Below, piece by piece: positions 34,775 through 47,784 of a DNA stretch of 64,000 nucleotides (position 1 is the first letter of the stretch; each line of letters opens with the position of its first letter). The stretch lies in the NCBI GenBank assembly GCA_015501595.1, contig JADNRX010000011.1, positions 186,001 to 250,000 of the forward strand, given 5' to 3'. The notes under the pieces were generated by a model, which did no database searches, had not been told where the DNA came from, and saw nothing but the letters and a program-made list of their open reading frames with translations. The stretch is from Hymenopellis radicata (Eukaryota; Basidiomycota; Agaricomycetes; Agaricales; Physalacriaceae). The translations under genes and the position numbers were made by a program.

Positions 34775-35174
34775 ATGTCGACCTCAGCATCCACGTCAAA
34801 GACAGCAGAACCGTCCGCTGAGGAAAAGCAGCAAGCCCATCTCGGCTTTTTGGAGGAGGATGACGAATTCGAAGAGTTCCCTGTCGCTGGTGAGTAGTCT
34901 TCAGTCGACGGTGGAGCGAGAAAGGCTGACTCGAGATCAGATTGGGACGACTCAAAGACAGACATGGCGCACCTAGGAGGTGCTGCACCAGGCGCCGCGA
35001 AGTCAGGCGGGGACAAGCTGTGGGAGGACAACTGGGATGACGATGACATTGAAGATGAATTTAGCGTTCAACTAAGGTTCGTTTTGTCTGCTTTTCTCCA
35101 TTCCCATCGTCAACGAAACACATAGAAATGAACTTGCGAAAACTGGCAAAGACAATGACGGCATGCAACACTGA
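34775..35174 (+). CDS. SEM1: Sem1/Dss1, small acidic subunit of the proteasome lid and TREX-2
   Basis: A tiny three-exon gene that is easy to miss. The protein has the two acidic, Trp-containing blocks that define Sem1/Dss1: LGFLEEDDEFEEFP (then DWDD after an intron) and LWEDNWDDDDIEDEFSVQLR, followed by a short helix (NELAKTGKDNDGMQH). Introns are about 34892-34940 (GTGAGT...ATCAG) and about 35076-35126 (GTTCGT...ACATAG). The known roles are assembly of the 19S lid, mRNA export with Sac3-Thp1, and binding of BRCA2-type recombination proteins. Length, about 99 residues, is normal. The reading frame is intact. Confidence 0.93.
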
Positions 35175-35290
35175 ATAGTGGCGATTACTTGTACCATGAT
35201 TTTTCTGGCAACACGACAATACAAGGCAGTAACAAATGAAAAGATAGTACCATTAAGTAAATCCAGGATCATTGGTATGTAGTGGATATC

Positions 35291-37924
35291 CTACACCGGT
35301 ATCGCCTTCTTCTCGTCAACAATTTCGTCCGTAATTGTCGATGCGGCGCTTCCCAAACCCATCGCTGATGTATCATATCCATTGGCTTCCAGGTATTCGC
35401 GGAACTGCAGACCGCATCAGTATACAAAATCTGTAGCATTTGAGTTCACACTCACAGCCCTGTCTTCCTCGATCATTCCATCGTGGCTCAAAGGCTTGAT
35501 GAACAAGAATGTTACAATGGCGCTGAGAACAGCGAGACCGCTTCCGACCCAGAAGGGTCCGGTGTTTCCCTTCGTGGTTCCAGATCCGCCAAAAGCTATG
35601 AACGGTTCAAGTGATAGGTCAAATTGGCACTGAATTTGCATACCGTCGATCATGGGAGGAAACGCCCATGTTCCAACGAAAGCGCCAACCTTACCGATGG
35701 CAGCAGCGATACCATAGAACTGTCCACGAATGGCTGTAGGACTTGTCTTGCTAGCCAAGAGACCAAGGTTGTTTCCAGGTCCTGAAAGTATTCACTAAGT
35801 ATCGAACCGGACCTACTAGTACGAAGGTGTATGAACCCACCGAACTCGCCGAAACTCAGGAAGATTCCATAGACAACCTAGGAAGCCGGTCAGTGGTGAA
35901 ATGGTGCGGAAGACGACATTCCACTTACAGCAAATGCAGCAATATGATTCGCGAGGCTGTCATACAATCCAAGTGAGTATGATGCAAGGAACCTCAGGAT
36001 GATAAGACTAACTGCTCGTAAAGGCCGCTCATTATGAAGCCGATGACTGCTTGACAAAGCAGCCCAGAAATCTGTCGAGTACGATACGTCAAGGTCATGC
36101 AGCAAGGCGAGCTTGACACTACATACCATCTGCCATTTAGGCCCCATGTAATCGACCGTGAAAGCCCCAATCACCGTTCCTGCGCGCATTTGACACACTT
36201 TAGAGATGACGGCCAACTACCACATACCTGGAATATAGAACAAGCTAGTTTTTCTCAGCAAAATCGTCGACAACGAAATGAAGAGCAGCTTACTTTGAAA
36301 CAACGTTCCATCCAAAAATTACTGCCAAACTCTCCGTGTTCCCGGTGATGCTATCCAAAGGATACAATCAGTATCACTTATAAAATGAGGAGTGGCCAAC
36401 TGACTTGTTGAATACGGTAGAGGAGTACAGGCCGAACTAGGGCTCCTCAGCGCGGGTTACTGCAAATGATGACAGAACTTACGGGATACCTATGAATAGA
36501 AATAAGCAATTCAGTTGAATATAACAATGGAGATACATACACAATGAAATCGTAAAGGAACCTAAGCAAATGTGGCGCGTGAGTGCACGGTCCTTAACAA
36601 CCGCCGACAACATACCATGTGAATGAGATGGCGGCCAAAGAACCGCCGTAACGGCGGAGCACAAGTTTGTAAGGAATGCGCGCATGTTTCATAGAATCCT
36701 TCTTGAAACGTTCGGGCTCGTTCATGCGAATACGCCAGATGAGAACGGCAAGGGCAGGGATAACACCAAGACCCAGAGATAGACGCCACACAGCACGGAG
36801 GTGATCGTCACCGAAGCTAGTAGATCCGGTCAGTACAGTGTGTATAGGAAAAGAACAGCCATACATCCAGAAGAGAACCAGAGGCACGAATGCAGCAACA
36901 ACGAATCCAGTGTCGATCATGCAGTCTGCGCATTATGCATTAGGAGCCCGAGTATTCTGATAAAGTGATCACTCACTCGTTGCAAGGGCAAACCACCTGT
37001 GCTGAGCATTCTTACTGATAGTGGATTCTTCTGAGTTTTCGGATGCCGCCACGGACCCACAAGGATACTCAGCACCCACACCTATGCCAAGGAAAAATCT
37101 GAGGGATCGATCGATTCCAAGTCAAGGCCAAGATGGAAGAGTGTGTGGTCGTGTGCGTACCGCATAGCCGACAACATAGCCAATAGTCCACCTTGCGGAA
37201 CGGGCATAAGTAAGATAGTGAGTTTTCAGAGCAACCATAACTCACCAACACTATGGTGGGCTCCAGCTGACGCCGCGGAAAGACCAGAGAACAGGGCGAC
37301 GATGCCGGTCGCGAGCATCTAATGCCAAGAGTCAACGCCTCGACGCGTAAAGATGGATTTGCGTGCACTGACCATTCCGAATTTTCTGCCAATCTAGGTG
37401 ATTGTGAATACCTCCGTGACGCCAGGCTTCGAGATGGCATGACGAACCTTGTCGGACATGTAACCAAACACCAGCATTCCTGAATTTGTATGGATTCAGT
37501 CAGAAGTCAGAAGCAACATTCAACTCACCAACGACGGTCCCGGCGAAAGTAGTACTACTAAGCGTACTGCTGAAGCTGTCAGTCAAGTCGTCGGGATACA
37601 CGCGTCCAAGAACTAGGAGATAATGAGATGTGTAGAGCAGTCATATGCGGGAAAGGTGCCGAACTGGTCTTGACTGGATGAAGAATAGTCGTTAACGATA
37701 AGCTTCGGTTCAAAGCGACAGACGCTCACCACTGCCGATGACACCGTTGGCGTATCCTGCGTCGAGCGACATCAACATCACATTGGTCAAGCGCATTGAA
37801 AAGCATACCATCCGAGAACAAAGCAGTTCCGCAACTATCAATGACAAGTTAGATGGACCTCGGGGAACAGAATAACGACGGAAACGCACGCGAAGATGAG
37901 GGCAACACTCGAGAGCGGCGCCAT
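35291..37924 (-). CDS. Git1-like MFS permease (glycerophosphodiester/phosphate type)
   Basis: A many-exon major facilitator protein with about twelve membrane segments. The start region gives [12 protein letters not shown], then [17 protein letters not shown] after an intron. Other blocks are [14 protein letters not shown] (the MFS loop 2-3 signature), the GVGAEYP motif region near 37.07 kb, and [20 protein letters not shown] followed by [20 protein letters not shown]. Late helices include [19 protein letters not shown] and [20 protein letters not shown]. The [15 protein letters not shown] loop is typical of the Git1 branch, which imports glycerophosphoinositol or glycerophosphocholine at the plasma membrane; the substrate here is inferred. 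I did not verify every exon junction, and the N terminus before the first helix looks short. Confidence 0.82.
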
Positions 37925-39083
37925 GGTGGTGAACGTAGGAAAGGAAGCGGTCAGATAGCCTCCACCTCATATCGACTTTTAAGTCTTGAGCGTTCATCAA
38001 ATCATGCGACGCATCCAGGGCAAGAAGCCATTTCGGGGGCGGCCCTGTCTAAATCGGGCGGCCGGCATCGCCGGACATCAGGACGCCACACATTCTCACC
38101 CACGTTCCTCCTCCATGTCCAATTTAGTCCACCTTTGATGCTGTACCTTGCTGTACCGAACGTGCTTGCCACCGCCTACAGAAATCATTTTCCGCGCCTG
38201 TATTCAAATTTAGGCTCTTCAGCTCGGACCTCTTGATTCTGACCGCGTGTAACCGACTCGTCCCATATCAGCTGCAGTTTATAGCCTAAGCCTTCCCCAT
38301 CTTGTGGATGCGCATTTCTCCTTGGAGCATCAGGCGTGCACAATGTCCAACTTTGTGTCCCTTTCTGCTGGGGATGTTTATCTGCGAAAACCTTCTTTTT
38401 GTCCGAGTCGGTCCTTGTGAGGGATGTTTTTGCTTCTCCGGTACCTAGGCGCCCTCAAACTACATCAACTGCGCACATGCACTAAGATGCACTAGGACAG
38501 GTTAGTGATATCACTGCTTATCTATACCACATTTCTGTTGATCCGTCTAACAGCTCAAACGACCTCTTACAACTTGTCATTCCGCCCCTTGACGAAGCTC
38601 AGAAACAAAAGGACTTTTCTCCAAAACGCAACAATTGCAAGTTCCAGGCCTCTGATTTCCCTTGTTCCCGTTCTCCGCTAGTTCTATTGTTATCTGCGGC
38701 CAGTAAGTGGCGTGGTGTAACAGTGTATTGCATCCAGCATCGATTTCGGCGAACGAATGTATTGTAAGCTAGGCGGTCTCGATTAAGTGTACATGTCGCC
38801 GAAGACAAGTTGAAGTCACCACCCGGAACAGTCCACCTGGCTGATACACCGAGGATTCCTATTCTGGATTTTGGGCCTTCCGCACGCACCACGCGTTGCA
38901 TGCCACGCCTTGTACAGGTCTAGCAAGGCTGTCGTCACAGCAGGGACGTCGATGGTTCTCGTGGTAACGTTATTGTCCTGTGCAAACACAGTGCTTCTGC
39001 TGCGTAAGACAATAGACTGATTGCTGTTAAAAGCGGCCAAGGCATCTAGTACTGCTGTATACCCACCCCTCCTCCCGACAGCC
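37925..39083. other. Divergent intergenic region of about 1.16 kb
   Basis: Between the MFS permease start (-) and the LRR-like gene start (+). No supported gene; only short frames on both strands. Presumably holds both promoters. Confidence 0.45.
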
Positions 39084-40220
39084 ATGCCTGAAGCCACTCC
39101 ACACCTCCAGAACGTTTCCTTCTGCATCCAAGGCGATCTCAACTCGTCCGATAACGCGCCGACATACAAGAACATCGCGAATCATAACGCCAGCATGTAT
39201 AACTTGTGTATCACCCTCCGCAATGTTATCTTCGATGATGTCGATGCTCTCCTGCGCCTCGTTCGTCGCGGCTGCGCTGCAGGCAGCGTAGAGTTGACCC
39301 TTGTCGATGTCTTCTTTTCCGACAGCACTACTGCCACTGGCGCCCCAACACAAATCTCCGTTGCGAACGAGAACCTTACCTGTGTTACCTGGGTAGAGCA
39401 CAATCTCACACGCGACCGACGCGTCGCCATATCCAACGCGAAGTCCATACTTCCTCTAAGCGGAGATCCGACTCCCTTACTGAAACTTCTTGACCGCTAT
39501 CGCCTTTCTCTTCGAGGCCTGCGCATGCTGGGCATACAGGAATGCTCCAAGTTTCCCCCCAGCTTTTCGTGCCCTTTCGAAAACGCTGGAACGCTCACGT
39601 ATCTGTGCGTGACGGCGGATGTGGAATCCACTGTGAACATCCTCGAGTATTTCACGGACGATCGGCCTCTATTGTGTCTTCAGGACACAGAGGACCTTGA
39701 ACTGTGTGTAGTCGATTCCAACGGGAGGGCTATTACTTCCAAGACAGAACTATCCCCGGCTTACCACTTGATATACCTCGCTATTTTCACGGCCCGCGGC
39801 AGCCTTCGTGCGCTTCGTGTGAGCTTTGCGCTAGAAACAGATTGTGAGTACACTCAAAGACCCCACTGAGCACTTTCCTCATTGACGTCTACAGTATGTG
39901 GATGTGGGCTCGAAGAGCTTGAACAACTTGTCCTGCTCAGCAGCTTCAGTGGAATGCCCTTTGACTGGATCGAGAGCGTATTGCAGACTACAGACATCTC
40001 AAGGCTTCATATACATTTCAGCAAGAACTACAGTGTAGGTCTTCCCGAAGCTGACGTTCAACACCAGCGCGCAATTCAAGCGTGGCGTGTCTTGAACGAT
40101 GTTGTCGCAGAGCGTGGCACGACAACCACCGTCACATGGGATGCATTGCTGAATAAGGAAGATGCCCTGCATCTCAAGCAACTGTCTCACATCATTGTGG
40201 TTGAAGATCCGCGATTGTGA
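39084..40220 (+). CDS. Hypothetical protein, LRR-like architecture
   Basis: Two exons (intron about 39845-39893, GTGAGT...CTACAG) encode about 360 residues from the ATG at 39084 (MPEATPHLQNVSFCIQGDLN). The sequence is a series of regularly spaced hydrophobic strands and helices (for example LTYLCVTADVESTVNILEYF and LEELEQLVLLSSFSGMPFDW). They resemble the degenerate leucine-rich repeats of the large basidiomycete F-box-like families, but no F-box is visible at the N terminus. The frame is clean. Function unknown. Confidence 0.7.
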
Positions 40221-40391
40221 GATAGAAATCTAGTAATGCTCAGACGTTAGTGTAATGTACGGCTCGACATGGACGACATGAAGAATGGATTGTAAATTTT
40301 CATATCACACGAAAAGAAGATGAAGCATGAACTCATAGTTAGATAGAAGTTTACAAGATGTTGCATATATCATAGGCTCGAAATTCGTGGG

Positions 40392-43300
40392 TCAGGGATT
40401 AGAAGGCGCATGATTACCCTTCTTGCGCATGCCTCTCCCGCGACCTCTTCCTTGATTTCTGCCACCTCGTCCTTTGGGATTCGAGCCTGGTATTTGGCTA
40501 GCCCTCAGAGCTTCCGCCTCCTGCTCGGCCTCGATTCGAACTCTCTCTTCTTCAGCGGCCCACCATTTCATGAAGGCTTCTTCTGCGAGACGAGCCTGTT
40601 CTTCTTCCTGAATTTCCAACAGGGAGCGGCGCGCCGTCTCAGTGGGGATCACTTGTTGCGACTGTTGAATTTCGGCGAATGACAAAGCGACTCCAGACGG
40701 AGTCGGAGCAACAGGCTGAGAAGGCGGAAGAGTCCATGCTTTCTGAGACGACGATATGCTTCTGGAAGATGCTGGTTTTGCTTTCGAACCGGATGGTGCT
40801 TGTCGCGCAGGGGAAAACACTGGTCCTAAGCCAGGACCGTGGGTGGACGGTGAATTATTGACACCTGGCTTGCGGCCGGGCGGACGTGATGTGGGTGTAG
40901 AGGGACCCTGCGGAGAAGCAGACAGTGTTGGGAACTGCGCTGGACTACGAGAAGGAGTAGCAGTAGGTTGGGGAATCCTCCATGGTGATGTTGACTGAAG
41001 CGTCGACGATGATATTCGCTTCGTAATTTGATGATCGCCCGGGGGAGGTATGGCCTGCGTTGACGCTGTTTCTGCCATCACGGCCCTCATATCAACTCTG
41101 ATGGAGGATCAGTCGGATTCCATATTCTGGTATAGGATGAGTGACGTACCGAGGTGCGGATGGAGCCTTCCAAGGTGGTGAACGATGCAAGTCTTGCAAA
41201 GGTTCAGCTTCCTCTTCGTCCATCGAGAAAATGTCGTCGTGCAGGACTTGTGGTGTGAGGATAGGGCTGGCGGAAGAGGCCGTTTTCACAGGTCTTGATG
41301 GTCGTGACTTGGCGGTCGGACTGGGAGGGGAAAGTTTCATGGAGTCTCGCCTTCGCAACTCCTTCGCGGAACGAACAATTGGCGCTGGGAAGTCTTGGAG
41401 TGCGAGCCAGTCTGCGTGCTTATCGAGAGCAAGGCGCCCTAGGACATTGTTCCGGACCGTAGGCGATTTATCTGCCTGCATGAGGGAAATAAACTTGGCG
41501 AGTTGTTTGATGACAGCCGGATGAAGATGGTCAAGCATGCGACTTTCCAGCAAACTTTCCAAATTCACAGCGAGATATTCTTGGACACTGCGAACCAACG
41601 GGAGCGCTGAATAATGGGTCGCCTCCGAAAGAATGTAGGACCCGTTGTGAATGTTTAGAAAACGGAGAACGATTGAAGACGCAATAAGCGTTAGACGATC
41701 GAGATGCAATTCTGTCTGAACCATATGTTAGTGGCGTTCTGCGGTTGTACGTATCGACGCTAAGACATACCGCTGCAGCCATGATATCAAACATGAAGTC
41801 CAAAACGTCGTCCACAGTGCGGGTAAAGTCTACGGAACGTTGGAACCGTGCAGAGCAGACATCAAAAGAAGACTTACCAAGCGTCTTAAACATTTCCATA
41901 TCCTCTCCACAACACATGAATCTCAACACATATTGCATGACATGCCACTTCATGTGCTTCATGTTCACCTTAATAACACCCTTTGCATCCCTTCGCTTCT
42001 TCGTCCAATCCTCCTCATTGAAGAAATCAGCAAAGAATATTGTGCGAGACCGCAAGATGACAGAATGGCAATAAACGTCCTGGTCCTGGAACTGCAATAT
42101 GACATCCGCGTCGGGATGTGATGATACAAGAAAAAGTGCTGACATGTCCTTCACCATCGTCGGCTCAGGAACCATCTTTGTGGCGGAGTGAAGCACCTTC
42201 GAGAGAGCAGAAATATCTAAGAGTCTAGCCAAAAGCTGCAAGTCTGATTTAATACGATTGCAGTCGAATTGGGGAAGGGAAAGCCGGCGATCCCATATCG
42301 CTAGGACGCGATCCGAATAAAGATAATAAAGAAGAATGAGAACAGTCATTGGATGACAATGCGTCACGATCAAACAGCGATGTCCGGACGTCGTGACAAC
42401 GCGCAATGCAAGTTTGGAAGTCGCATCTTGTATGGCGGGGCCTCCGTGCAAAACAGAATGCAGGTGGGTAGAGCGAGCCGCCAGAATGGTGCTGTGTACA
42501 GGTAAGTACTGCTTAGAAGATTGGACCAAGACCATCATGTCGGCACCGTGAGGAAGTCGAGCCGACCCCTCCAAGTACCACGACGAAATGGGCCCCTTCC
42601 TAGACGTCAATACACCAGAAAGAGATAGCAAACGACGAAGGTCGTCTGCAAGGTGGGCATCACATTCATCGTCATCATCTCCGCCGACAGGCCCAGGAAG
42701 GACGGATGATGAAGAGGCGTTGTGCGACTGGGAAGGAGCCAAGGGAGGGAACACCGTCGCGAGATCTTGAGCGATGGTATTGCCGCATAACTCGATACGC
42801 CGAGGAGAGAAGTCCGCTCTCAGGGCCCCGAAAGCGCCTGTGCTGTTGGAACAGACTTCAACTACTCGTTGAAGGTAAGGTACGGCCTGGTATTTCAGTG
42901 CTTTCGTCGATATGCCGCCTTTGCGGGTCCGAACGAATACATGCCCGGACTGGGTGCACACAACGATCGTCCCGTCGTTACCGACAGCGACATCCTAAGG
43001 CTTAGTGAGCCGGGAAAGCTAAAATCAGACTATAGGTATACCTTGGCAGCACTAAGCTGTTTTTTGAGCGTCCAAGCTGGTTGAGGCGTGAATCCTTTTG
43101 CTGAAAATGTGGGATTGTCGGAGTCAACGGGAGAGGGAACAGTAAAAGTGAAAACCTCTCCATTCGAGGAAAGAGCGGCAATCGTCTCTTCACAGCAGGT
43201 GACCTTGGAGATGTGAGCTCCTTTCACGGCCTGCGGTGGTCTGTACGGCTGAATTTCATGGGGAAAGCCATGGGATGGGAAGCTACACAAGTTTAGACAA

Positions 43301-44748
43301 CGAGGACATCAGGAAGGTATACACTCACTTGAGCTTGAAACTACGGTCACTCCAAATACAGATGACTTCTTGCGTGTTGAGAAGACAGACAAGAGCGGAA
43401 TCCGTTAGACATAGGGAGATGATCGGTTTGGTGATCTTCGTAACTCGTCGTGGAAGGATCTGTATAGGTTGAGCCGACTTGTCGTATCCTAAAGAAATCA
43501 GTTATACTCCAATGGCAACGTGTAATACCCATACCTAGCTGACCGTGATTTGTGCCCCAGGTAAAAACTTCTGTAGAAGTCCAACAGGCGGACGCAGTTT
43601 TACATGCAGCAACACCTTGCACGAATTCCTTCTTGAGGGGACCAACAATCTTCTTGGCACTGACTTGAACAGGTTCTTCAATGCGTCCCATTGTAGAGGT
43701 TTCGACCACATAGCCAAGTTGCGCAAAGCGGTTAAGTCCCCAACTGAGGACTTCGCCGGTATCCGTGAGAGCAAGAGTATGGTCTTGCCCCAACGCTACC
43801 GACACAATAGTCTGACTCAGTTGAGCCAGAGGAGTCATACTGTACTGGGTGTGCTGTCCGGGACCGAGACTAGAGAACTTTCGTCAATAGCGAGTTCAGA
43901 GACCAGAATAAGAACCTTACCGCCCCCCACTGCCGAAACCACAGACGCGTAAGTTAGCCCTCTTCTCGGACGTCACGACGACCGTGTGGAGTTTGGATGT
44001 CTGTATCTGCTGAATCTGAAGAGGTAAAAATCGAGTAGAGATACTTGACTGTTCAGTCGTATCACGATGTGGAATTAAGACTTGTTCCGGATAAGTACGG
44101 TCATCGCCGTCGCCTAGTCCTAGTGTAGCATTCCTATAGCGAACTAAGTCCATGTACAGACAGTGTCGGAGGACGCGGGACGAACCGATTAGCACCCCAG
44201 GTGAAGAGTTCTGCCCGGGCAGCAGACTCTGGCTTAGTTCCTTCGATGGTAGAGTTATAAAGTTCGAAAGCAGTGTAACCTTCGGCATCCTTCAACGTCA
44301 CGTCGATATCTGAGCGCTCCAGAAGTAGAATACTGCGGACAATAAGCTAGACGGCTGCAAAGATGACGGATGACTCACGCCGCGGCGACGTTTCCGTCAT
44401 AGAGTGCTCGGTGAAGAGGAGTCCAACGGTTCTCCAGATCCTGGGCATTGACGTCGATGGCGGGGTGACGGAGTAGCAGCCTGACATACTCGAGCGCGTC
44501 GGCGGAGGAGGACGCTAAATGGAGAACGGTTCGGCCTGTACGCGTATTAGGACCATGCAGACTGTCTGGAGGACAGCGCTACCTAACGTATCGCGGCGGT
44601 TGATTTCAGCTGCTACCGCGATGCCTCCTTTGGACCATGACTTGCCTCCGCTGCTGCTGATGCCGACCGTACGGTCATTGATGGCATCGAGCAGACGCTG
44701 GAAAGCCTGCTGATTGCGTAGCGCAAAATGAACATGAAGCAAGCTCAT
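40392..44748 (-). CDS. Ankyrin-RCC1-BTB protein, IBtk/Btb3-like ubiquitin-ligase adaptor
   Basis: A large protein that starts MSLLHVHFALRNQQAFQRLL. Two ankyrin repeats follow (RTVLHLASS-type and WTPLHRALYDGNVAAAILLL). An RCC1 beta-propeller covers the middle (ELFTWGANR, VALGQDHTLALTDTGEVLSW, EVFTWGTNHGQLG). Then come two BTB/POZ domains: ADMMVLVQSSKQYLPVHSTI and DADVILQFQDQDVYCHSVIL, the second with a long BACK-like helix region. The C terminus is Ser/Pro-rich and ends with an RG-rich basic tail (GRGGRNQGRGRGRGMRKKG). The same domain order is found in animal IBtk and fission yeast Btb3, which recruit substrates to Cullin-3 ligases. All checked junctions are in frame. It is divergent to DBP6, with 277 bases between starts. 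Substrate unknown. Confidence 0.87.
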
Positions 44749-45025
44749 GCACCAGATAAGAGTCGGACAAGGCGACCCAGAAAAGCCCGGAGACTTTTCA
44801 GGAGATCGGGTTGTCCAAAAATCGCTGTACTATGGAGCACAGCGACGCGAAGAACGACGAATGCCGTATAAATACTAGAATACAGAGGCAGTGACGGTGA
44901 GCAAGGAAAAGATAGAGAAACGTTCGTGTGGGTAGCTTGCTGTCATCGGTGTCGTCAGCAGCTAGCTCAATCCGGAAGATAGCACGTTCGCGGACCGGTT
45001 TCCGAGCAACTTGCTTTTTTCCACC
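44749..45025. promoter_or_regulatory. Shared divergent promoter, IBtk-like gene and DBP6
   Basis: Only 277 bases separate two start codons on opposite strands, so the promoters must overlap or be shared. No TATA box is obvious. Confidence 0.5.
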
Positions 45026-47498
45026 ATGTCGACTGTAGTGGAGGCAGCTAAACCTAAAGTACGTCGTTATGTCAAGATACTGCCTTTTCTGTCTTATTCT
45101 GACAGAATACAGGACAAAACCAAAGCCAAGAAGCGCTATCTCAAAAAGAAAAAGGAAAACCGCAAAAAGAATAAACAAGTCAAACGAGCTGGACCACTTC
45201 AGACCGATCTAACTGTCCCGCAAGAATCAGATGTCTCCGAGGACGACTCGGAGGACGAAGGAGATGCTGAGGATATCGTAATGGACGCGTCCATAGCAGA
45301 TGCCAAGGAGGCACCTGTGAATCCACCACCGAAACCACCCAAGAAAAGACGGAAACTTGAAGCTCCTCTCCCTGAATCGAATGAAGATGATATGGTCGTG
45401 GACTTACCAGAGGCACCTTCAATACCTATCGGTGTAGACATCCCTGCTGGCACATTGCCGTCTTTTCCTCTCCCTGTTCACCCTAATCTTCCATCCCGTT
45501 CCGACCTTGCACTTCAAGGTCTTGATAAAGCACTCGTTGACGCCGAATTTGTGGATCCGTCGAACACTCTTACTTTCTCTGCGGATGGTCCAGATAATGG
45601 CGGGACTGGATTGAGTGAAAAGTTGCGGAAACGGTTGCACGACCTCGGAGTCACTCAATTATTTGCCGGTATGTTCGCCTCCTTGATCTGGAACATGCGA
45701 ATGACGCGTCCAATAGTGCAAACAACGCTACTTCCTTTTCTACTCCCGCAAGAAAGACTGAAGAAATCGCTATATCGTCCTTATGATGTACCCCAAGATG
45801 TTTGCGTTTCAGCGCCGACTGGCAGTGGTAAAACACTTGCTTATGTGCTGCCAATTATAGAGGTGACTTCCTCAATTTCATTACCACAGCGTAGTGGTAA
45901 CAAGTTTTCCAGGTCTTATCTTCTCGAGTCGTTACCCGCCTTCGCGCTCTGATCGTGCTACCTACTCGGGATCTTGTAATGCAAGTGAGAGAAACCTTTG
46001 AAGCTATTTCGCGCGGACGCGGACTGAAGGTGACATCTTTTTCTGCCAATGATATTCGATTTCCAATCCTGAGCTAGATAGGAACAGCAACCGGCCAAAA
46101 CTCGTTTTCTCATGAGCAATCGCAGCTCGTTACTGACAAATCTCCAGGGTTAGTCTATCTCCAAAGTTATTCTTTACAATCCAATGTCACTTAGCCTGCA
46201 GGGGGGTTCCAGTAAAGTCGATATACTTATCTGCACTCCGGGCGATTGATCGACCACATCAACGGGACACCTAATTTCTCTCTTCAACATCTCCGATTCT
46301 TGGTACATCCCGCGACCTTTTTATCACATTAACGTTTCAACAAATTTCAGGTGATTGACGAAGCGGATAGACTATTAGCACAATCATTTCAAGACTGGCT
46401 GGCACAGGTGCTGAGTGCCACGCAACCCTCTGCTTCCCACTCTGGGTCCCCTCCGCTGTTGAATGATTCTCGCATTTCGCGCCATGACGCGTTCGCTCCT
46501 GCCTTCCATCCCCACCATCTTTCCGCCCTGGATGGACCCCACTTTGTTCCCGAGCGAAAGGAATCCTCATGTCAGAAGCTCTTGTTCTCTGCTACGCTCA
46601 CTCGGGATCCCTCTAAAATAGCCGCCCTCAACCTTCGCGATCCGAAATACTTCATTATTCGCGGCAAAGAGGGACAGTCTGGGCTTCTTGACGTCGTTAT
46701 GGAGAAATTCTCAATGCCGGAAACTCTGACTGTAAGTTCATCAATCCGTCTGCGACTTCGTTGCTAACTGTCCATAGGAACATATGATTGTATGCGAGGC
46801 ATCGCGAAAACCATTAATGTTCTTCTATCTCGTTCACATGCGAGCAGTGGTCAACGGTCTTGTCTTCACGAAGTCTGCCGACTCGACGACTCGACTTGTT
46901 CGGCTATTCGACTTTTTCGAATCCAAACGTGGCGGCGAAAACCCAATCGTTGTCCGACCATATTCTAGTGATTTGAGTGCAGTGGACCGCAAGACTATTC
47001 TGGACAAATTCAAAAAGCAAGAAATTCATATGTAGGTCCATGTGTTCGTGCTCGGTGCACAGACGCTCATTCTTTTTCAGTTTGGTTTGCTCCGATCTCA
47101 TATCGAGAGGTATCGACATCAGCCACGTATCTCACGTTGTGAGCTACGATGTTCCCGTCGATATGAGGAAATATGTCCATCGAGTAGGACGGACTGCTCG
47201 GGCAGGACGAGAAGGCCACGCCTGGTCCTTGGTGGAGGAACAAGAGGTAATCCTGAGCCTTACCAGATCAACACCATCTGACTGAACATCCAGGCGAGAT
47301 ACTTCAAAAATATGCTCAAAGACGCCGGTCATCTGGAGCAGGTCAAGAAACTGCGCGTCAGTGACAAAGAGCTTGTGTCTTTTATACCGCATTATGAGGT
47401 GTGTTTGTCGCTCCGCCTTTTCATTACCAGGTGTAACCTGATTTCGACAGTGGGCGCTTGAGCAGCTCAAGGAGGCTTATTCTAGGGGAGAGCCGTAA
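45026..47498 (+). CDS. DBP6: DEAD-box RNA helicase Dbp6/DDX51, 60S ribosome assembly
   Basis: The first small exon ([11 protein letters not shown]) joins to a Lys-rich, then acidic N-terminal region. The helicase core shows motif Q/I ([11 protein letters not shown]), Ia (LPTRDLV), Ib (ICTPG), II (VIDEADRLL), III (LFSATL), IV ([10 protein letters not shown]), V ([13 protein letters not shown]) and VI ([12 protein letters not shown]). The insertion between motifs II and III and the MFFYLVHM segment are typical of Dbp6/DDX51, a nucleolar helicase needed for early large-subunit particles. Two bases seem to be missing: one in the G run at 46201-46206, at an exon start, and one in GGG at 46240-46242. 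The second turns motif Ib TPGRLIDH into a stop. Everything else reads in frame to TAA 47496-47498. Confidence 0.92.
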
Positions 47499-47784
47499 TA
47501 TAACCGAGCAACGTGTCCGAGAGAGAGGGTCATCCGACCGGCCAATGGAGGCCATTATAAGGCGTTTGCAAAATGTACCATGAAAGGTTGACGAAAGGAG
47601 ACCCAGATATCGCACACTTTGCACGAATCTTCCTATTTCTCTGTAGAAGGCGAGCGAGCGGGAAGAACAACGTGGACCTACGGCTTTCCTCAGTCTGAGA
47701 TGTCCGTGCTCCGGAGAGCCGTTCAAAAGTGGCAACGAAACTAGGCTGAACCTTGTGGCTTCCTCCTCATTCATCTGTTATGTT
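47499..47784. other. 3' region of DBP6 before the right arm
   Basis: About 285 bases between the DBP6 stop and the start of detectable similarity to the left arm. No gene seen. Confidence 0.4.

Noticed and set aside
40410..40998. Plus-strand frames inside the IBtk-like gene
   Set aside because: They lie opposite a well-supported coding region and show no protein-like conservation.
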